Origin: Dysidea avara
Taxonomy: Eukaryota > Porifera > Demospongiae > Dictyoceratida > Dysideidae
NCBI RefSeq assembly: GCF_963678975.1
Contig: NC_089281.1
Location: forward strand, 28,293,151 to 28,357,150
DNA length: 64,000 nucleotides
Direction of reading: 5' to 3'
Within the stretch, counting starts at the first letter, position 1. The number at the start of each line of letters is the position of its first letter. A model generated the notes under the pieces. The model had not been told where the DNA came from. It made no database searches and was given only the letters and a program-made list of their open reading frames with translations. Below are positions 1 to 12,700 of this stretch, one piece after another. The translations under genes and the position numbers were made by a program.

Positions 1-169
1 AATTTATTAAGGCTTTACAGCACAAGTGTTGAAGGTCTGTAGGACACCTGGTCCTACAGCCTGTTTAAAGTTGTTACAGAAAGTATGTTTGAAAAGGTGG
101 AGAAATTACTGACATTAGTGACATTGTACGATATCCATGGTAACTACAAGTTCAGATAAGGTACAAGGG

Positions 170-1130
170 ATGGTGGCATCTTCAAATTGCTTTAATCACT
201 GGTGCTGGTAGAGGAATCAGCCTGGTTCATCTTCTTTGTACCATCTATGTGTATACTAACCAGAGTGACGTCAGAATCCCTAGCACTCCCCCATGTATTC
301 TGAGGGAGGGGTGGGATATGTAACATGCATTGATATGGGTATGTCAGGAGACTATACAATGCCATTTATATTCCTATTCTTTAACACACCAATGAATAAC
401 TTTATTCCTGTCAAAATCATATCTTTTTCTGTGCTAATTTTGCTTGTAGTTGAACATTGTGGCTATCCAATGAAACACCAATGATTGCCAATAAATCAAC
501 AATACTCTTGGTAAAATTTATTGAAAAATATCATTAAACACTTAAATCTATTGCAATCCTAAGTGGATTATTCTATGATCACACCAATGTTCTCAACTAT
601 TCACTGGACAGTAGAAAACTGTTCCTGAAAATTTCATCATGATTGCTTAGTGCATATAGGAGATATAAAGCAATATGTGCAGTAGTGTAAAACGATCGTG
701 CAATACTTGGGAGATTAATATTAAAGGTTAACATTCCCTTAATCTCCCAAGTATGGCAGTTAGCTGTACTGAATTATATCATTCTTTCAACCTGATAAAT
801 TAGATGAACTAATGAAGTAAGAAAAAATCATGGCGAGGCATATGTTCTGCTGTATAAAGGCACTGACTGTTCTATTAGGGTATATAGATCTCGTACAAGT
901 TAGCACATATCATGCAGGTATTTTGGTGTATTGCTACTGAGGACATAGAGCACCTTAAGATTTACTTCCTGGACCAGATGGTCCAATCTATTGTGCTACT
1001 AAGTCTGGAGTGATATTATTTACCCAAACACTACGTGTATGCAAACAAAGTGAGACATTACAATAGTGTGATGTGATTCTGTATTCTGTAGCCAATTGTA
1101 AAAAGTGATGAAGTTAACTACAGCAATAAT
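170..1130 (+). pseudogene. Decayed SDR (HPGD-like) gene copy A
   Basis: Pieces of the SDR gene seen at 4535-6469 lie here in the right order. An ATG at 170 opens an exon-1 remnant in which the dinucleotide-binding motif reads TGAGRGIS, but about 5 nt are missing just before it relative to the intact genes, breaking the frame. An exon-4 end is visible near 895-917. An exon-5 remnant (962-1036) is still open, reads PIYCATKSGV with the Tyr-x3-Lys pair, and keeps a GT donor. An exon-6 start lies near 1092-1125. Exons 2 and 3 were not found. This is a degenerate paralogue of the two intact SDR genes in this window. Confidence 0.7.
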
Positions 1131-3039
1131 TTGTCAAAATTGTCTCTAGCAGATACTTCAAATGAATTATTTAGAGAACATGCGGGCACAATCATAGTTA
1201 ATCGTTTTAAGAGCTCAGAACACACAGTTGTTATAGATGCATTGCTGTTCAAGGAGAAAATGGCTGCTATTGACTATTTGGCCATAACTTAAGCCATATA
1301 TATGCTAATGTTTAATAGCTATCCTGTAGATCTGGTAGGACCAGAAAAAAATAGCCGCTGGTATATTAAAAGTACCTGAAGCTTGAGGAGTACGGAATGA
1401 CATTTCCATTGAAGGAATACTCTGATCAGTTGTGGTAACACACGCATAAAGATAACTTAGGTATAAAGATGCATTGGTTGTCATGCAATGTGATGATCTT
1501 CTGGAATTGTTGTAGCTAACTATGTCCAGTTCAGTCTTTATTAAAACACTTAACACTTTGATCATCATGCAACAAAATATGAACATATTGGATAAACTGA
1601 CAACATAGGGAAGATCATTGATATACACTAATGGGCCTATATAGACCTGCAGTACACTTCATAACATAGGTAAGCATTTAGAATTTTAGATGGACAGTTA
1701 TTGGTTGAATGGGAGGCATCAATCTAATACATCTTAATACTTGCAATTGTCATTCCTCAGTCCAGTTAATAATGGTAACCACTAGTGTGTCCATCTCTCA
1801 GGGAAGGATCTACAAAGATAAGCTCTCTCAAAAGTCTTCAGTAAAAAATTAAGATGTCGAGTATAGATTTTTTCCAGAGCTAGGTGGTAAGTCAAATTTA
1901 ACAGAGGCACATGCTAGAAAAAAATTAGGATATCCATGGCCAGCAGTACATTGGCATATCAGCTTCCATCATGTATTGGCAAGCACACTAATAAACCTAG
2001 ACTGATCAAAGTATCCAGCACTATCTTCTTGAGAAGAGAACTCACCATCCTTCATTACCGATGGAACCTGAGAAGCAAAAAGCATTGGACAATCATTTTC
2101 TCTTCCAATATGTTGTCAATGCAATAGTTATGACAGAGCAACCATTGTTGGAGGGTTGAGTGAGTCAGTGGATGGGGTTTTGTTTTGGTACCTGACTACT
2201 TATTGTTGAAACATTGTGACAATTGAAGATCTTATTCTACATTATGGTTGTTCTGTCTCAGCTAAACTGTTGGACAAAGTCTCCTGTACTGTTTTTGTCA
2301 AACCATAGAAAGTATACGTCACAACAAAAAATACAATGTTTTTGGGAAGGGAGGGAAATTGTTCAACACTTATCCTCTACACGGCTTCAGTGCTCAGTGC
2401 AGCCTATCATTATCATTAGTCACACCACATACACTCTAAACATTTGTTGGTTAGCTTATCATGTGTAAACACATTCTTTGATTGATGCCATGGTTGCAGA
2501 GTATACTCTCTGTTATGCTTGCATTCCTCTGATTAACGAACATATCACTTCCTTATCTCTGAATTGACTCAACAAACAAATTGCTTTGTGAGTTAATGAA
2601 GAAAGCAAGTCATCGCAGAGCCAGAGCAAGTCAGTACTCCCATGCCTCTTAATATCCATTACGGAAAGAATATTTATACAACAGACATTGTATGCAGTAA
2701 CTTTACATGGAGGAGATGTAAACTCTTACTGTCTCTACATGAATATGTGAATTGTGCATGCATGCCATATAGGCCATTAGTAATCAACTGATGTTGGGTT
2801 CTGCCATGTTGTTTGTATAGCAGATATAGCTAAGTGATTTTGAACTTGTGCTTAGCTGCAAGAAAAGCGTACTCAATTTAAAGATATCAAATATTAATGT
2901 AAAAAGTGTGAATTGTAGGTACTGCATGGTAAAAAGCTAGTGACCATGATGAGTCATTACAATCATTTGAAGAATAGAAACACATCATGCATGCCGTGCC
3001 TACATTATGTACAGTGAACGTACGATTATTCTATACTGT
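1131..3039. other. No gene recognised between SDR remnants
   Basis: AT-rich sequence with only short, unconvincing ORFs. Some of it probably derives from SDR introns or 3' sequence, but I could not align it with confidence. Confidence 0.4.
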
Positions 3040-3985
3040 TTCTTCTTATGGAGTTGCTCTGTTGGAGAAGAAGGCCAAGAAGCATGCATAAGATATATGG
3101 AAAAGACTAAGAGATATTCTACAAATGTGATGTCCCTTCTGAAGAGAGTCTGGTAATTATGATAGTCTCATCACCCAGATCCTTCCTCAATATTAATCTA
3201 CTGAATGAAGGTCCTTCATTTACTCTGTAGTGATCCACACATGGAATATAGCATTGCAAATTTATGTCAAAAAACATGCTGGAGCATAATTATATGCAAG
3301 TACGTCTGGTGTATCACCAACTCACTGCTTGAAATAGATTTGCCGGCATGCGATCAGATTTACTACCCAAACTAATAGGCCCAGTGTAGCTAAGTAAACA
3401 GCCTATGGGAACAAGTGATATCATTTACCCAAGTATTATATGTGTAAGCAAGCATGGCATGTTTATTGTAGTGTGATACACCTGTACTTTTGTATATGTT
3501 CTGCTAAAAGTGACAGAGATATGGATTTTCTTTTTCAAACATACTTTCTGTAACAACTTTAAACAGGTGTCCTACAGACCTTCAGCACTTGTGCTGCAAA
3601 GCCTTAATAAAAAATACTGATGAAAAATTCAAGGAAAGTGCAGTGTGTTTACCATTTTAAGGTGCATGCAGATGCATTTCCAAGAATTCACAACTAGCTT
3701 ATGCAGGAGAGTATATTGAAAATCAATCACTATTCAGTCAGTGGCTCAGTGTTGTGAGCTCTCTTCAGCAACTACAATAAATAATGGATCTATAGATCTT
3801 GTGACTCTATTCTATTCTGTTGTGCTTTTATCTTCCAGTCCAGAGCTGGATGCAGGTGACTATGATACAGCCTGCTTATTGCTGTTGGTGCAAGATACAT
3901 GAAGCCTGGCTGGAGCTATATAGCTAGACAGAGTGACCCCTCGTAACAGAGTTGACCGCTTTCACTTAGTCTTTATGCATAGATT
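3040..3985 (+). pseudogene. Decayed SDR (HPGD-like) gene copy B
   Basis: A second set of SDR exon remnants. An exon-2 remnant (about 3051-3155) still resembles the [18 protein letters not shown] segment of the intact genes but has in-frame stops. An exon-5 remnant lies at about 3357-3460. An exon-7 remnant (about 3839-3969) preserves the acceptor, the PEL start and the VTPR-like segment, with stops and small indels. It sits about 550 bp upstream of the intact SDR gene in the same orientation, which suggests tandem duplication followed by decay. The right arm of the inverted repeat (3532-3611) falls inside it. Confidence 0.65.
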
Positions 3986-4474
3986 TATATGTAGCATGCA
4001 CGTAATTATGTATAACTAACTCACCTACCTTAAATGGCCTAGCTATACTAATAAACTGAGTGATGATACAATTGAAACCAACTGTGTAGAATTATTTAAA
4101 CAAAAATTAGAACTAATGTAATAATTATTAACTGTTTTTGATTGTAATTGTACTGGCACATCAGCACTATACCCCTGGGGGTCAAGGGTTCTGCTGATTA
4201 AAAATAAATCATGTTGCCCCTGGTGGGCCCGGTTTTGCTAATTAACAAATAATCCTAATCACATAAAGTGTCATCAACTTCATTATTATTATTATTATTT
4301 GCTTACTGTACAGAAACCTCCATATGGAGTATATAGTACATTAAATTAAGAATAAATTGTAGTGATTGTACTTAGCTATAATTAATACATTGTTTAAATG
4401 TGCTTAAGGTAGGTGATTCCACAGTACTGCTAGATAGGTTATTCCATAATTTACATTATACAGTACAGAGGTTA

Positions 4475-4500
4475 GAATTCTAATTACCACCTTATTTCAG
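4475..4500 (+). promoter_or_regulatory. Conserved block upstream of SDR gene 1
   Basis: This 26-bp stretch ends in a pyrimidine-rich CTTATTTCAG and is almost identical to 18870-18896, at a similar distance (35-45 bp) upstream of the second SDR start codon. The end looks like a splice acceptor, so it may mark a 5'-UTR intron or trans-splice site. A shared promoter element is the alternative. Confidence 0.45.
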
Positions 4501-4534
4501 TAATTATACCCATCAAGAAAAGGGCAAGGTGTCC

Positions 4535-6469
4535 ATGGCGTCTTTGTTTAATAAAGTTGCTTTGGTCACTGGTGCTGCCAAGGGAATCGGCCTTGCCATA
4601 AGTAAAGCGTTGCTAGAGAAAACAGGAAAGGTATGTGCTAACTACATCGCGATAATCAATATAAATGGTTAGCTATATTCCAGGTCGCTCTGCTCGACAT
4701 CCAAGAGGAAGCAGGCCAAGAAGCTTGTGAAACACTGCGCAAGGTATACGGCAAGGACAAGGTGACGTTTTACAAGTGTGACGTCACTTCAGCAGAGAAC
4801 CTTGTAAGATTATCTATGGCTGGACGGGGCTATGGTTTGTACATTGTCATTCTTAGAGATCTGTTTTCGAGAAGATTGTAGCAAAATTTGGCAAGCTAGA
4901 CATAGTAGTGAACAATGCTGGAGTTGCAGATGAAATAAACTGGCGGAAGGCAGTAGATATTAACTTGGTATGCACACCTTCCATGCATGTAGAGAAAAGT
5001 AATTTGGTCATGCTATACCTGCTTGTATGTTTGTATGATGTACAGGGCTTTAGTACAGGAGGGAAGTCTTTGCTTTCACAGACCAACTAAACCCGGACTT
5101 TCTCCTGGTACGGTGGTCCCTGCTATTACATGTCCTTTGCCTCCTAAGTAAATAAAAAGGCTCGTAAACATGTCCCTTGGCTAAACACATATTATGAATG
5201 CTTCAGCCGGGAATAAAGTCAATTCTCTGGTGGTGATGAAGACACGCTGAAGAACATGTGTGCGTGTGCCTCCCCACCTGCCTGCCCTGCCTATATATTC
5301 ATGCACGTGCACATTTACATTTTAATGCTCTTTGTTATCTTTACCTGCAGTCAGCGGTGATCCAGGGAACATATTTAGGTATTGAATTTATGTCACAACA
5401 AAACAGTGGTAGAGGTGGATCAGTAATTAACATATCATCTTTTGCAGGTACTAAAGCGTTATAACTATTTAAGCAGCTTATTAAAAATGTTTCAGGTTTG
5501 ATGCCAGAACCAGTGGCACCAGTGTACAGTGCAACCAAGGCTGGAGTAGTAGCATTCACTGAATCGTTACGTGTGAGTTGTTGAACATGTAGTGTAAATT
5601 TGTGCTGAGAGAATTTAAATTTAACAAGACATACATGTAATTGAAGAGGTCTGGCTCATTGTTAGCTCAGGTCATTAGAACTTATTAAATGTGAATTCTT
5701 GGCTCCCCGTTATATATTCAGTTAGAAGGCACTTACAGGCATTGCCTAGTAATATGGTGTATGACTGCCATTTGTGCTTTTTGTGTTGCTTTATAGTCAA
5801 TTGCCAAAAGCGATGGAGTCAGAGTTAACTGTGTCTGTCCCACTTTTGCTGATACTGACATGGGGAAAGTGGCATTGAAAGTAGACAGGATTAAGGAAAT
5901 AGTAAAGCACGGAGCACTATTGAGGTGATGTCTGTTCTAGTACAGGAAATATAGTATTACTTTCATTAAAGTAATAGTTTCCAGTACCTTACACTCCAGG
6001 GAGACTTTCCATTAGTGGCTCAAATAATGTTATGACATCTAGTTGAGCCTTTACATTAATTTTAAAATGGGCTTGCCAAAGGCAATGCTTCCTGTTGTAT
6101 CATGGTACTGTGTTAGGTAAGTATTTCTTTAACTGCCGCATTTTTTAACTTTCCTGTTGAACCTGTAGTATCTATCATTTCTGGCTAAAACATTGAATGC
6201 CTTTTCAAATGTAGCCCACCAATGCTGTATGTCCTGTAACATACCTAGCCTTGTGACTGTCTATAATTTTCTCAGTTTGTTGAAGTCTTGTCTATTACCA
6301 ACTTTTACTGATTTCATCTTCCAGTCCAGAGCTGGTTGCTGATGCAGTCTTATTGTTGGTGCAAGATACAAGCAAGGCTGGAGCTGTAGCCAGAGTGACC
6401 CCTCGTAATGGAATCGACTTTCACAAATTAGACAGGAAGCCACTATTTATGTTAATGCAAAAACTGTAG
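4535..6469 (+). CDS. 15-hydroxyprostaglandin dehydrogenase-like SDR, gene 1
   Basis: Classical short-chain dehydrogenase/reductase, closest by eye to HPGD, the NAD-dependent enzyme that oxidises the 15-hydroxyl of prostaglandins in the cytosol; the substrate here is not known. Seven exons: 4535-4630, 4684-4803, 4857-4967, 5351-5447, 5496-5572, 5797-5924 and 6325-6469, all GT-AG and in frame, giving 257 aa (human HPGD is 266). The cofactor motif TGAAKGIG is at residues 12-19, NNAG at 91-94, a serine pair at 138-139, and the active-site pair is Y152 and K156 (YSATK). The start was chosen because the TGxxxGxG motif lies at the family's usual distance and the second SDR gene has the matching ATG. 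Two decayed copies lie upstream and an intact paralogue at 18941-22346. A member of a neighbouring SDR subfamily cannot be excluded. Confidence 0.88.
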
Positions 6470-6635
6470 TTTTATATATTGTTGTATACTTTATAAGTGT
6501 GTGTGTTTGTATGACATCTATTATTAAAAAGCTTTTTAAAATTTGTGCCACTTAAATAGTTACAGGCACCTGTCTGCTACACTCTCGGGGTGCTAGATAG
6601 TAATTCATGTGATCTCTCTCCTTGTTCATTTCCAG

Positions 6636-6676
6636 GAGGTATCCAAATGCCTATTCAAGTCTCACCAATCATATGA
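6636..6676 (+). other. Possible alternative last exon of SDR gene 1
   Basis: Behind the stop codon lies a segment with a good acceptor (TTCATTTCCAG) that is conserved at 22503 behind the second SDR gene. If a cryptic donor inside exon 7 (GTAATG at 6405) were used, the frame would continue as VTPRGIQMPIQVSPII and stop at 6676. The change in the paralogue is conservative (I to V). It could equally be conserved 3'-UTR. Confidence 0.35.
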
Positions 6677-7368
6677 GGAAGACCAATGTTGTGTTGTTTG
6701 TTGTGCTGTAAATATACTAGAAATACTCTAATAGAACAGTCAAGCTATCTAACACAAGTCAGTCATTTTGATTCATATCCTTGATCATTAAAATGAATGA
6801 GTTCACAACTTCTTTTGATAAAAAATCTTTAAGAGTATTTGACTGCACTATTAGAGTATTTCGATACTTCTAGCAACATTTTAAGTCCAGAAAAGTAGTA
6901 AATTAACTACTTGTAGTGGAGTGATTGATTTCTTACCTCACAGTATTCAGCACAGCCCACAGGAACATACACACATATATAAACCAACAAAATGGTAACA
7001 AAACCACCAAACGTATAAGACTTGCACATAACAAAATAAATGTATAACAAATAATCATAGACAGTGGCTGGGAACTTGGAGTATGAAAAAATTCTTTTGC
7101 CAATCGTTCCATCATTTTGAGTAGAACTAATTTTGAGACTGCATGATCTGCATGGCGTGCTTGAATATACTATATGCCCTAATATTAAAAAGATACAAGA
7201 AGTACATGTAAGGGAAGCAGGTTTGAATAGTCAGTGCAAGGGTCTTGTTAGTTACCCTTCTTGTAAATGGGGACCATAGCATGTACTTTTGCAGTTTTCA
7301 TATATTTGGTAGTGTACCTTATACCTTTATTCTAAAGTCAAGACTGGTGAAATTTCATATATATATAT

Positions 7369-7640
7369 ATATGCCACTTCTTTAAGAAACTGGGCAGAAA
7401 GATTGTCAGGTCTGGATGCCTTATGTTGTTTAGTAACTGATATATTATCTGCATGTATCTGAATTAGTGACATGCTAGGTGGTGCATCAGTACTCAAGTG
7501 TAGTGTAGGTATGTAAGTTTCGTTTTCATTGGTAGAACGGATGGTGATCTGCTAAAAATTTAGTTTGTAAGTCTGTTGCATCCACATATGTTTCACCCTG
7601 ATGTTTGAGGGTGCCAACTCAACATATGATCTTGCCTTTT
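7369..7640 (-). mobile_element. LINE reverse transcriptase fragment
   Basis: Read on the minus strand, the DNA encodes KASRPDNLSAQFLKEVA, the conserved block at the start of LINE reverse transcriptase domains (usual form KAxGPDxIPxxxLK), preceded by a short acidic linker (STDAPPSMSLIQ). Flanking reading frames are broken. This is a short dead remnant of a CR1/L2/jockey-like element. Confidence 0.6.
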
Positions 7641-9190
7641 CAGTTAGGCAATTATAAAACAGTACCTCTACATATATGTCCCACATGACAACTCATGGGA
7701 ATTCGGCAATTTGATTTGCCCACTTTGTAGCTACAACAATTATACCCTCTGAGTGTTGTTCCTTGCAATGAAGTAAGATGTTGGAAATGACCATGCATTT
7801 TTTCTCATGGTGATGAACTATAAAGGAAAGAGTGGCTAAGATCTAAGGAGAATGCCACTTCATCAAGCCACCTGAGAAGATTATTGTAAGACTCATACTC
7901 ATTTCACTTGATAACTGAGACAATAGCTAAAGTAGACTCACAATCTTGCATGTTTCAGTGTTGGTTGTAGCGATGTTACCAGTCCAGTGAACTACATCTG
8001 CAGGGAGGTCCGGACTCTGGAGTACCCAAGTGAATAGTCTTGTGGCTAAAACTAAATTTTTTCTTTGCATACAAAATAAGTACTTTAACACAATTACATG
8101 CATGGAAAACTGAGTCTCTGACTAAATCAAATCTACAGGAGATTTTAAGACATGCATGGCCTTGTAAAGAGTAAGCAAAGCCAACACCTATAGATTAATC
8201 CAGCCCAGTACAACAGTGTATGATTCTTTCCACTTATCAGACTACTAACTAGCCAGTCTCTTATAAAATACAATAGCCTCATAACTCATTCCTCCAGTTG
8301 CTAAACATGAATCAGTGAAGAAGTAGGCTTATGAGTCACAAAACCAGAAAGTTCCAGTGGAATACAGTATTTTTACTCCATTGGTTTTAGTCTTAGCCCA
8401 GTAACAAGGCTGAAGGCTGCATGGATTCCAGCACTGTTGGAAGGGTACACAGCTCAGCTGTGAGTATAATTATAGTTCCTCAGTTGATCATGCTCCACTT
8501 TCATGCCCAAAGGGGGTTCCGGATTTCCACCACAATGACCATAGTGCCACATTTTAAAAGGTGTATGAGATGGAAGTCATCCATGTCTCAAAGTAAGAGC
8601 ATCTAGAGAGATTAGACAGGTTCTTATGGGAGAGTTGACTACATCAAACATCTGCACTCTGGTTAAAGTCATGTGAATGGAAGAGGGATCACAATGGTGC
8701 CATATAACAAACAGGGAGGCATGCAGAATTGTAGATCACCCAGTTTAATCTGGTTGTTTCCTCTTTCTTCACTGTGCACTTGCCTTTCTCCTAGACAGCT
8801 TTAGTGACCATCTTTTAGGCTGTTCTCATGGTCCTATGAGAATCCGTCATCATGAACACTCTTTTTAACATCATTTATAGTGTCAAGACCATCCTTGTGT
8901 TCTTAAGGAACAGAGGACTTTGTATGTTGATGGCCTACTGCCTGGTGATATTTTCCATCCAGACTTTCAACCGGCATGGTTGTTCTGTATACTTTGATGT
9001 CTCCTTATGCAGCACTATGCCTTTATTTTCCTCCTCTGCTTCTTGTCAGTGTCAGTGCTGCTGCAGCTGGAGAGGGGGCCAAGAATAAGAAACATTTGGC
9101 ATCTGTGGAGAAGGTCATTGGAGCTACTTTTGCTCCTTTACTGAGTGGTGGAGTGCTTTGAAGTGTGGACTCCTTCTGCTTTAAAAATGT
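7641..9190. other. No gene recognised
   Basis: About 1.5 kb with only short ORFs. The small ORFs at 8852-9161 overlap one another in different frames and show no domain. It may hold further retrotransposon debris. Confidence 0.4.
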
Positions 9191-9192
9191 TA

Positions 9193-9373
9193 TACCGTAC
9201 GCAAGGAAATTTTGACGTCAAAAAACTTTGACGAATTCAGACTTCAGCAGATTTGACGAATAAAATGTTGATGAAAATCAAGAAATTGTAGGCAAAACCT
9301 GTACTTTTTTTTTAGTATATCTATGGTCAAATTCGTCAAATTTTTTGACGTCAAAATTTCCTTGCGTACAGTA
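9193..9373. mobile_element. Small inverted-repeat element (mariner-like MITE)
   Basis: Terminal inverted repeats of about 45 bp: the left end starts TACCGTACGCAAGG and the right end closes CCTTGCGTACAGTA. The internal part is short and noncoding. TA at both edges fits the TA target of Tc1/mariner-type transposases. Confidence 0.75.
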
Positions 9374-9651
9374 AACTATTGGTGATTGTACCACCCCTCA
9401 AAGTGGTGTCACTCCCAAGCTAGCAAGAAAGAACTTGCTCCAACAACTTTCTGTTGCACTGTGGCAAAGTAATGCAAAGATGATCTTGAGGTATTGGGCT
9501 CTTCAGGATAGTGATGATGATGAATATCCCCTCTACCAGTTATATAGTAGTATTCCCCTGTATGTAGTAGTAGCTAGTTATGTATAGTTGTAGCCGAGGT
9601 TGTAGCATTAGTTAACTATGTTAATTGTAGTATGTACTTACCAATTTCAAC

Positions 9652-9675
9652 AAAAAAAAAAAAAAAAAAAAAAAA
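9652..9675 (+). repeat. Poly(A) tract
   Basis: A run of 24 A residues, possibly the 3' tail of a plus-strand retroposed copy whose body lies in the preceding 300 bp; no coding part is recognisable. Confidence 0.6.
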
Positions 9676-9779
9676 CCCTGCTATTTAATCTGGTTGGAAG
9701 AGCAAAATATGAATGTGCCAGGAGGATCATTAACTATATATATTATTATTAGGCCACTTAAAATATATTCTCTGTTTCC

Positions 9780-12700
9780 CGTCCTGGACTCAAGCATATT
9801 TGCATGCGGGCCAGGGAGGCTCTAGAATTGAAAATCCTGTATGAGCAGGAGACAGCAATGCAAGCAGCCTGCTCAAACGGGGATCTTCAAGTATAGTCTT
9901 CTTTGTCACTTCACAAACATTGGCTACTTGGGCAATTGTGTCTGGCATAAAATGGCCTAAACAACCAATCTCAATGGAAATGAGATTAACAGTTAAGCCA
10001 GAAAGCTGCAAGGTCATGTTGTAAACAGCTATACCGGTCTTCCTTCTGAGCTCTAGCAGCCAAAAGATGTTGCTGGGTATTGCAGGTGGGAATAGTTAGT
10101 TCGAACAAACAGATGGAATTATTGGAAACTACCACCAAGTCAGGTCTGCTGAGGGTGGAGGAAAGATTGATTGGAATGGTGCTAGGGGGGCAGACACTAG
10201 CAAGATATCCTGGAAGGTCAGCATAGAGTTTAAAACTGTCAGGTAAGTGCTGTTGGAGTCGGTGAACGAGAACCTGTAGGACAGAATCATGTCTCCAGGT
10301 ATACCTGCCTTGATCAATAGCAACAGGACATCCAGTCAAGATATGGTTTGGCAAGAATGACAGCTGTTTCTCAGGGAGGCCATACATCAATCTCTTCCAC
10401 TCCAGAGTGTCAGTTTATGTCTCGAATTTTGATTCTTAATAATCAACGTGAGTACAACGTAAATCATGATGTGCATGGTTCTTGAATGTAGCAGAGGGAA
10501 CATTGGCAACTGAAGCCTTAGCAGTAGATAGGGAGTTAAGGACAGTGGGGGAGAGACATCTGGACTGTTGGCTAGTACAGAATATCGCAGCTCTACAATC
10601 AGAGGGCCAACTGACCGCTCAACAGCCAGAATGTATGACAGCTTAGCTGACTGCTTCAGATGAGGTAAAAAGGGGAGATTCAACACATCTGGATGAAAAA
10701 CAGTTTCAGGAGTGCAATTTCGGGGGAGGTTCAACCAACTCTTCACAAATTTCAATATTGATGACTGAGTTGAAGTAGCTGATAAATGACACGGTAAGCC
10801 TCTCAACAGCCAAATGAAAATGTAGAACAGAAGACATAAAGTTTTTCAAAATCCATATCTTATATTCACCCCGAATAGAACACTTATCGATGCGTTGTAA
10901 GAACTGCAAGATTTGTTGCTTCATATTGGCAGAAGCAGTTTTTGAGCAATTTTGAAGAAACACTGATAGTGCAACCCAGAAACTTGATGCAGTCCACATT
11001 ACAGGTATTAATAGTATTCCCATCTGACATTGAGAACACTGTGGAGGAAATCATGTGGTAACCATTGAAGTTCAGAGATATACACTTCTGAGGTGGAAAT
11101 TCAAAACATATGTCCATTGCCTTTGAGACAAGTGATGATAAAATTTGCTGATGAGATTTGACATCTTTAGAGATGACAGTCAAATCCCTTTGCTCTATGC
11201 ATTGATGAATAGCAAATCTTAGGTAGAGCAGCAGCAGCAGCATTAGTAGCCTGCATAGCACCATTCTACAGTGCGAAGGTCCACAGACTGTTTAATTCAG
11301 TGTCACCATTATCATAAACTAGATCACAGGAGCCATCACAATGATAGGAGGCCACATTTGCTCTGTACCATCCGTCGTCAGAGGAGCCAGACCATAACAC
11401 ATAGATTGGAGCCTCCACAGGAGGCAGCCCAATGGAGTTAACAGCCTGTAGTTGAGCAGAGTAGCCACACTACTATATATGATGTGGAGAGACATAGGCG
11501 GGGACTAGGGGGCTTAGCACCCCCTCAGAATGATATCACGCAAAATTATCCTTCTTGGATGGGGCTGAAAACCGTGATCAAGATTGAGATACTCTAATAG
11601 AGCAGTCACTCTAATAAAGCAATCACACTATTAGAGCAGTGTGTAGCAAGCTATGTAAGGATTTTTATGCAGTTTATCAGTATAAATCCGTAGCTGGTGA
11701 GGCTGGTAGCTATTGTCAGCTGGTTGTGACCTTTTTTTTTTTTGCCTCACCTTACCAAACCAGAGACAATGTAGTGCCTCAGTTCATTTCTGCCTCTGGT
11801 CAGCCCCCCCCCCCCCCCCTCATATCAACTACTTCCTCCGCCACTGTGGAGAGATAAGCTATGAATGGATTAATGCCTAAGTAGAATAATAAAGGTGATA
11901 AGGTATCACTCTGGAAAACTCCCGGTGTATAGAAAATACTGTAGTGTTATGTTCCATGTCTTTGTGGACACATATGCTGACAGTTTTGAATAACAGGGTA
12001 ATGTATGAGATATCAGGAGAAGGTAACATGATGTACTACAAAATATCAAAAAGGTATTGATGACATACTGACCCAAAAGCATTCTTCAGGTCAAGAAATG
12101 ACGTCAATAGCTAACAATGGGATTCTTAGTAGCTCTGGCATTATCTAATAGCGAATCAGCATTGAATATATGCTCTATTGTGCCATTCACTCTGTAGAGA
12201 TAGCCCTTCTGAACTGAGGGGTCTAACAATTTGTTGTTCAAAGCAAACTTCTTTATCCGAATAGACAATATTCGATGAAAGAGTTTCCCAAAGACTGAGG
12301 TCAGTGTAACGGGATGGACATAAGGTTATGATAAAAATAGAAAAAAAGAATGTATTACAGACATATGGGAATGTAAATTTAAGGCAACATAGTGCAGCAG
12401 TGAAAAGACTGCTGCTGTTGAATAGCATCAAAAGTTATCAACCATCTATTACTACATCAGAAAATCAGGAAAATAATATTGGTGTTGTCACCTGGCAGTT
12501 TCAGTATTTTGTAATATTGCATTTTTAATGCAAATGTATTAGAAAATGCAATATTATATATAATATTATATTTAATGTAATATTGCCAGGTGATAACACC
12601 AGTATTTTCCTGATTTTCTGATGCTAAATCATATAGCAATAGATGGTTGATACTTTTGATGTTACCTAACAGCAGCAGTATTTCACTGCTGCACTATGTT

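Larger units (their letters stand above)
1..3614. repeat. Inverted repeat pair around decayed SDR copies
   Basis: The segment at 3-97 recurs in reverse complement at 3532-3611. The arms are about 80 bp and nearly identical, except for an extra stretch of about 11 bp in the left arm that repeats the motif TCCTACAG. They enclose one decayed SDR copy and the first part of a second one. They could be terminal repeats of a composite element or the result of an inverted duplication of SDR gene sequence. The left arm touches the window edge, so the true extent is unknown. Confidence 0.7.

Noticed and set aside
1305..1628. 107-codon minus-strand ORF
   Set aside because: No recognisable domain, no splice context, and it lies among decayed SDR sequence.
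8852..9161. Overlapping small ORFs with Cys/Ser-rich products
   Set aside because: No domain, mutually overlapping frames and no conserved splice sites.
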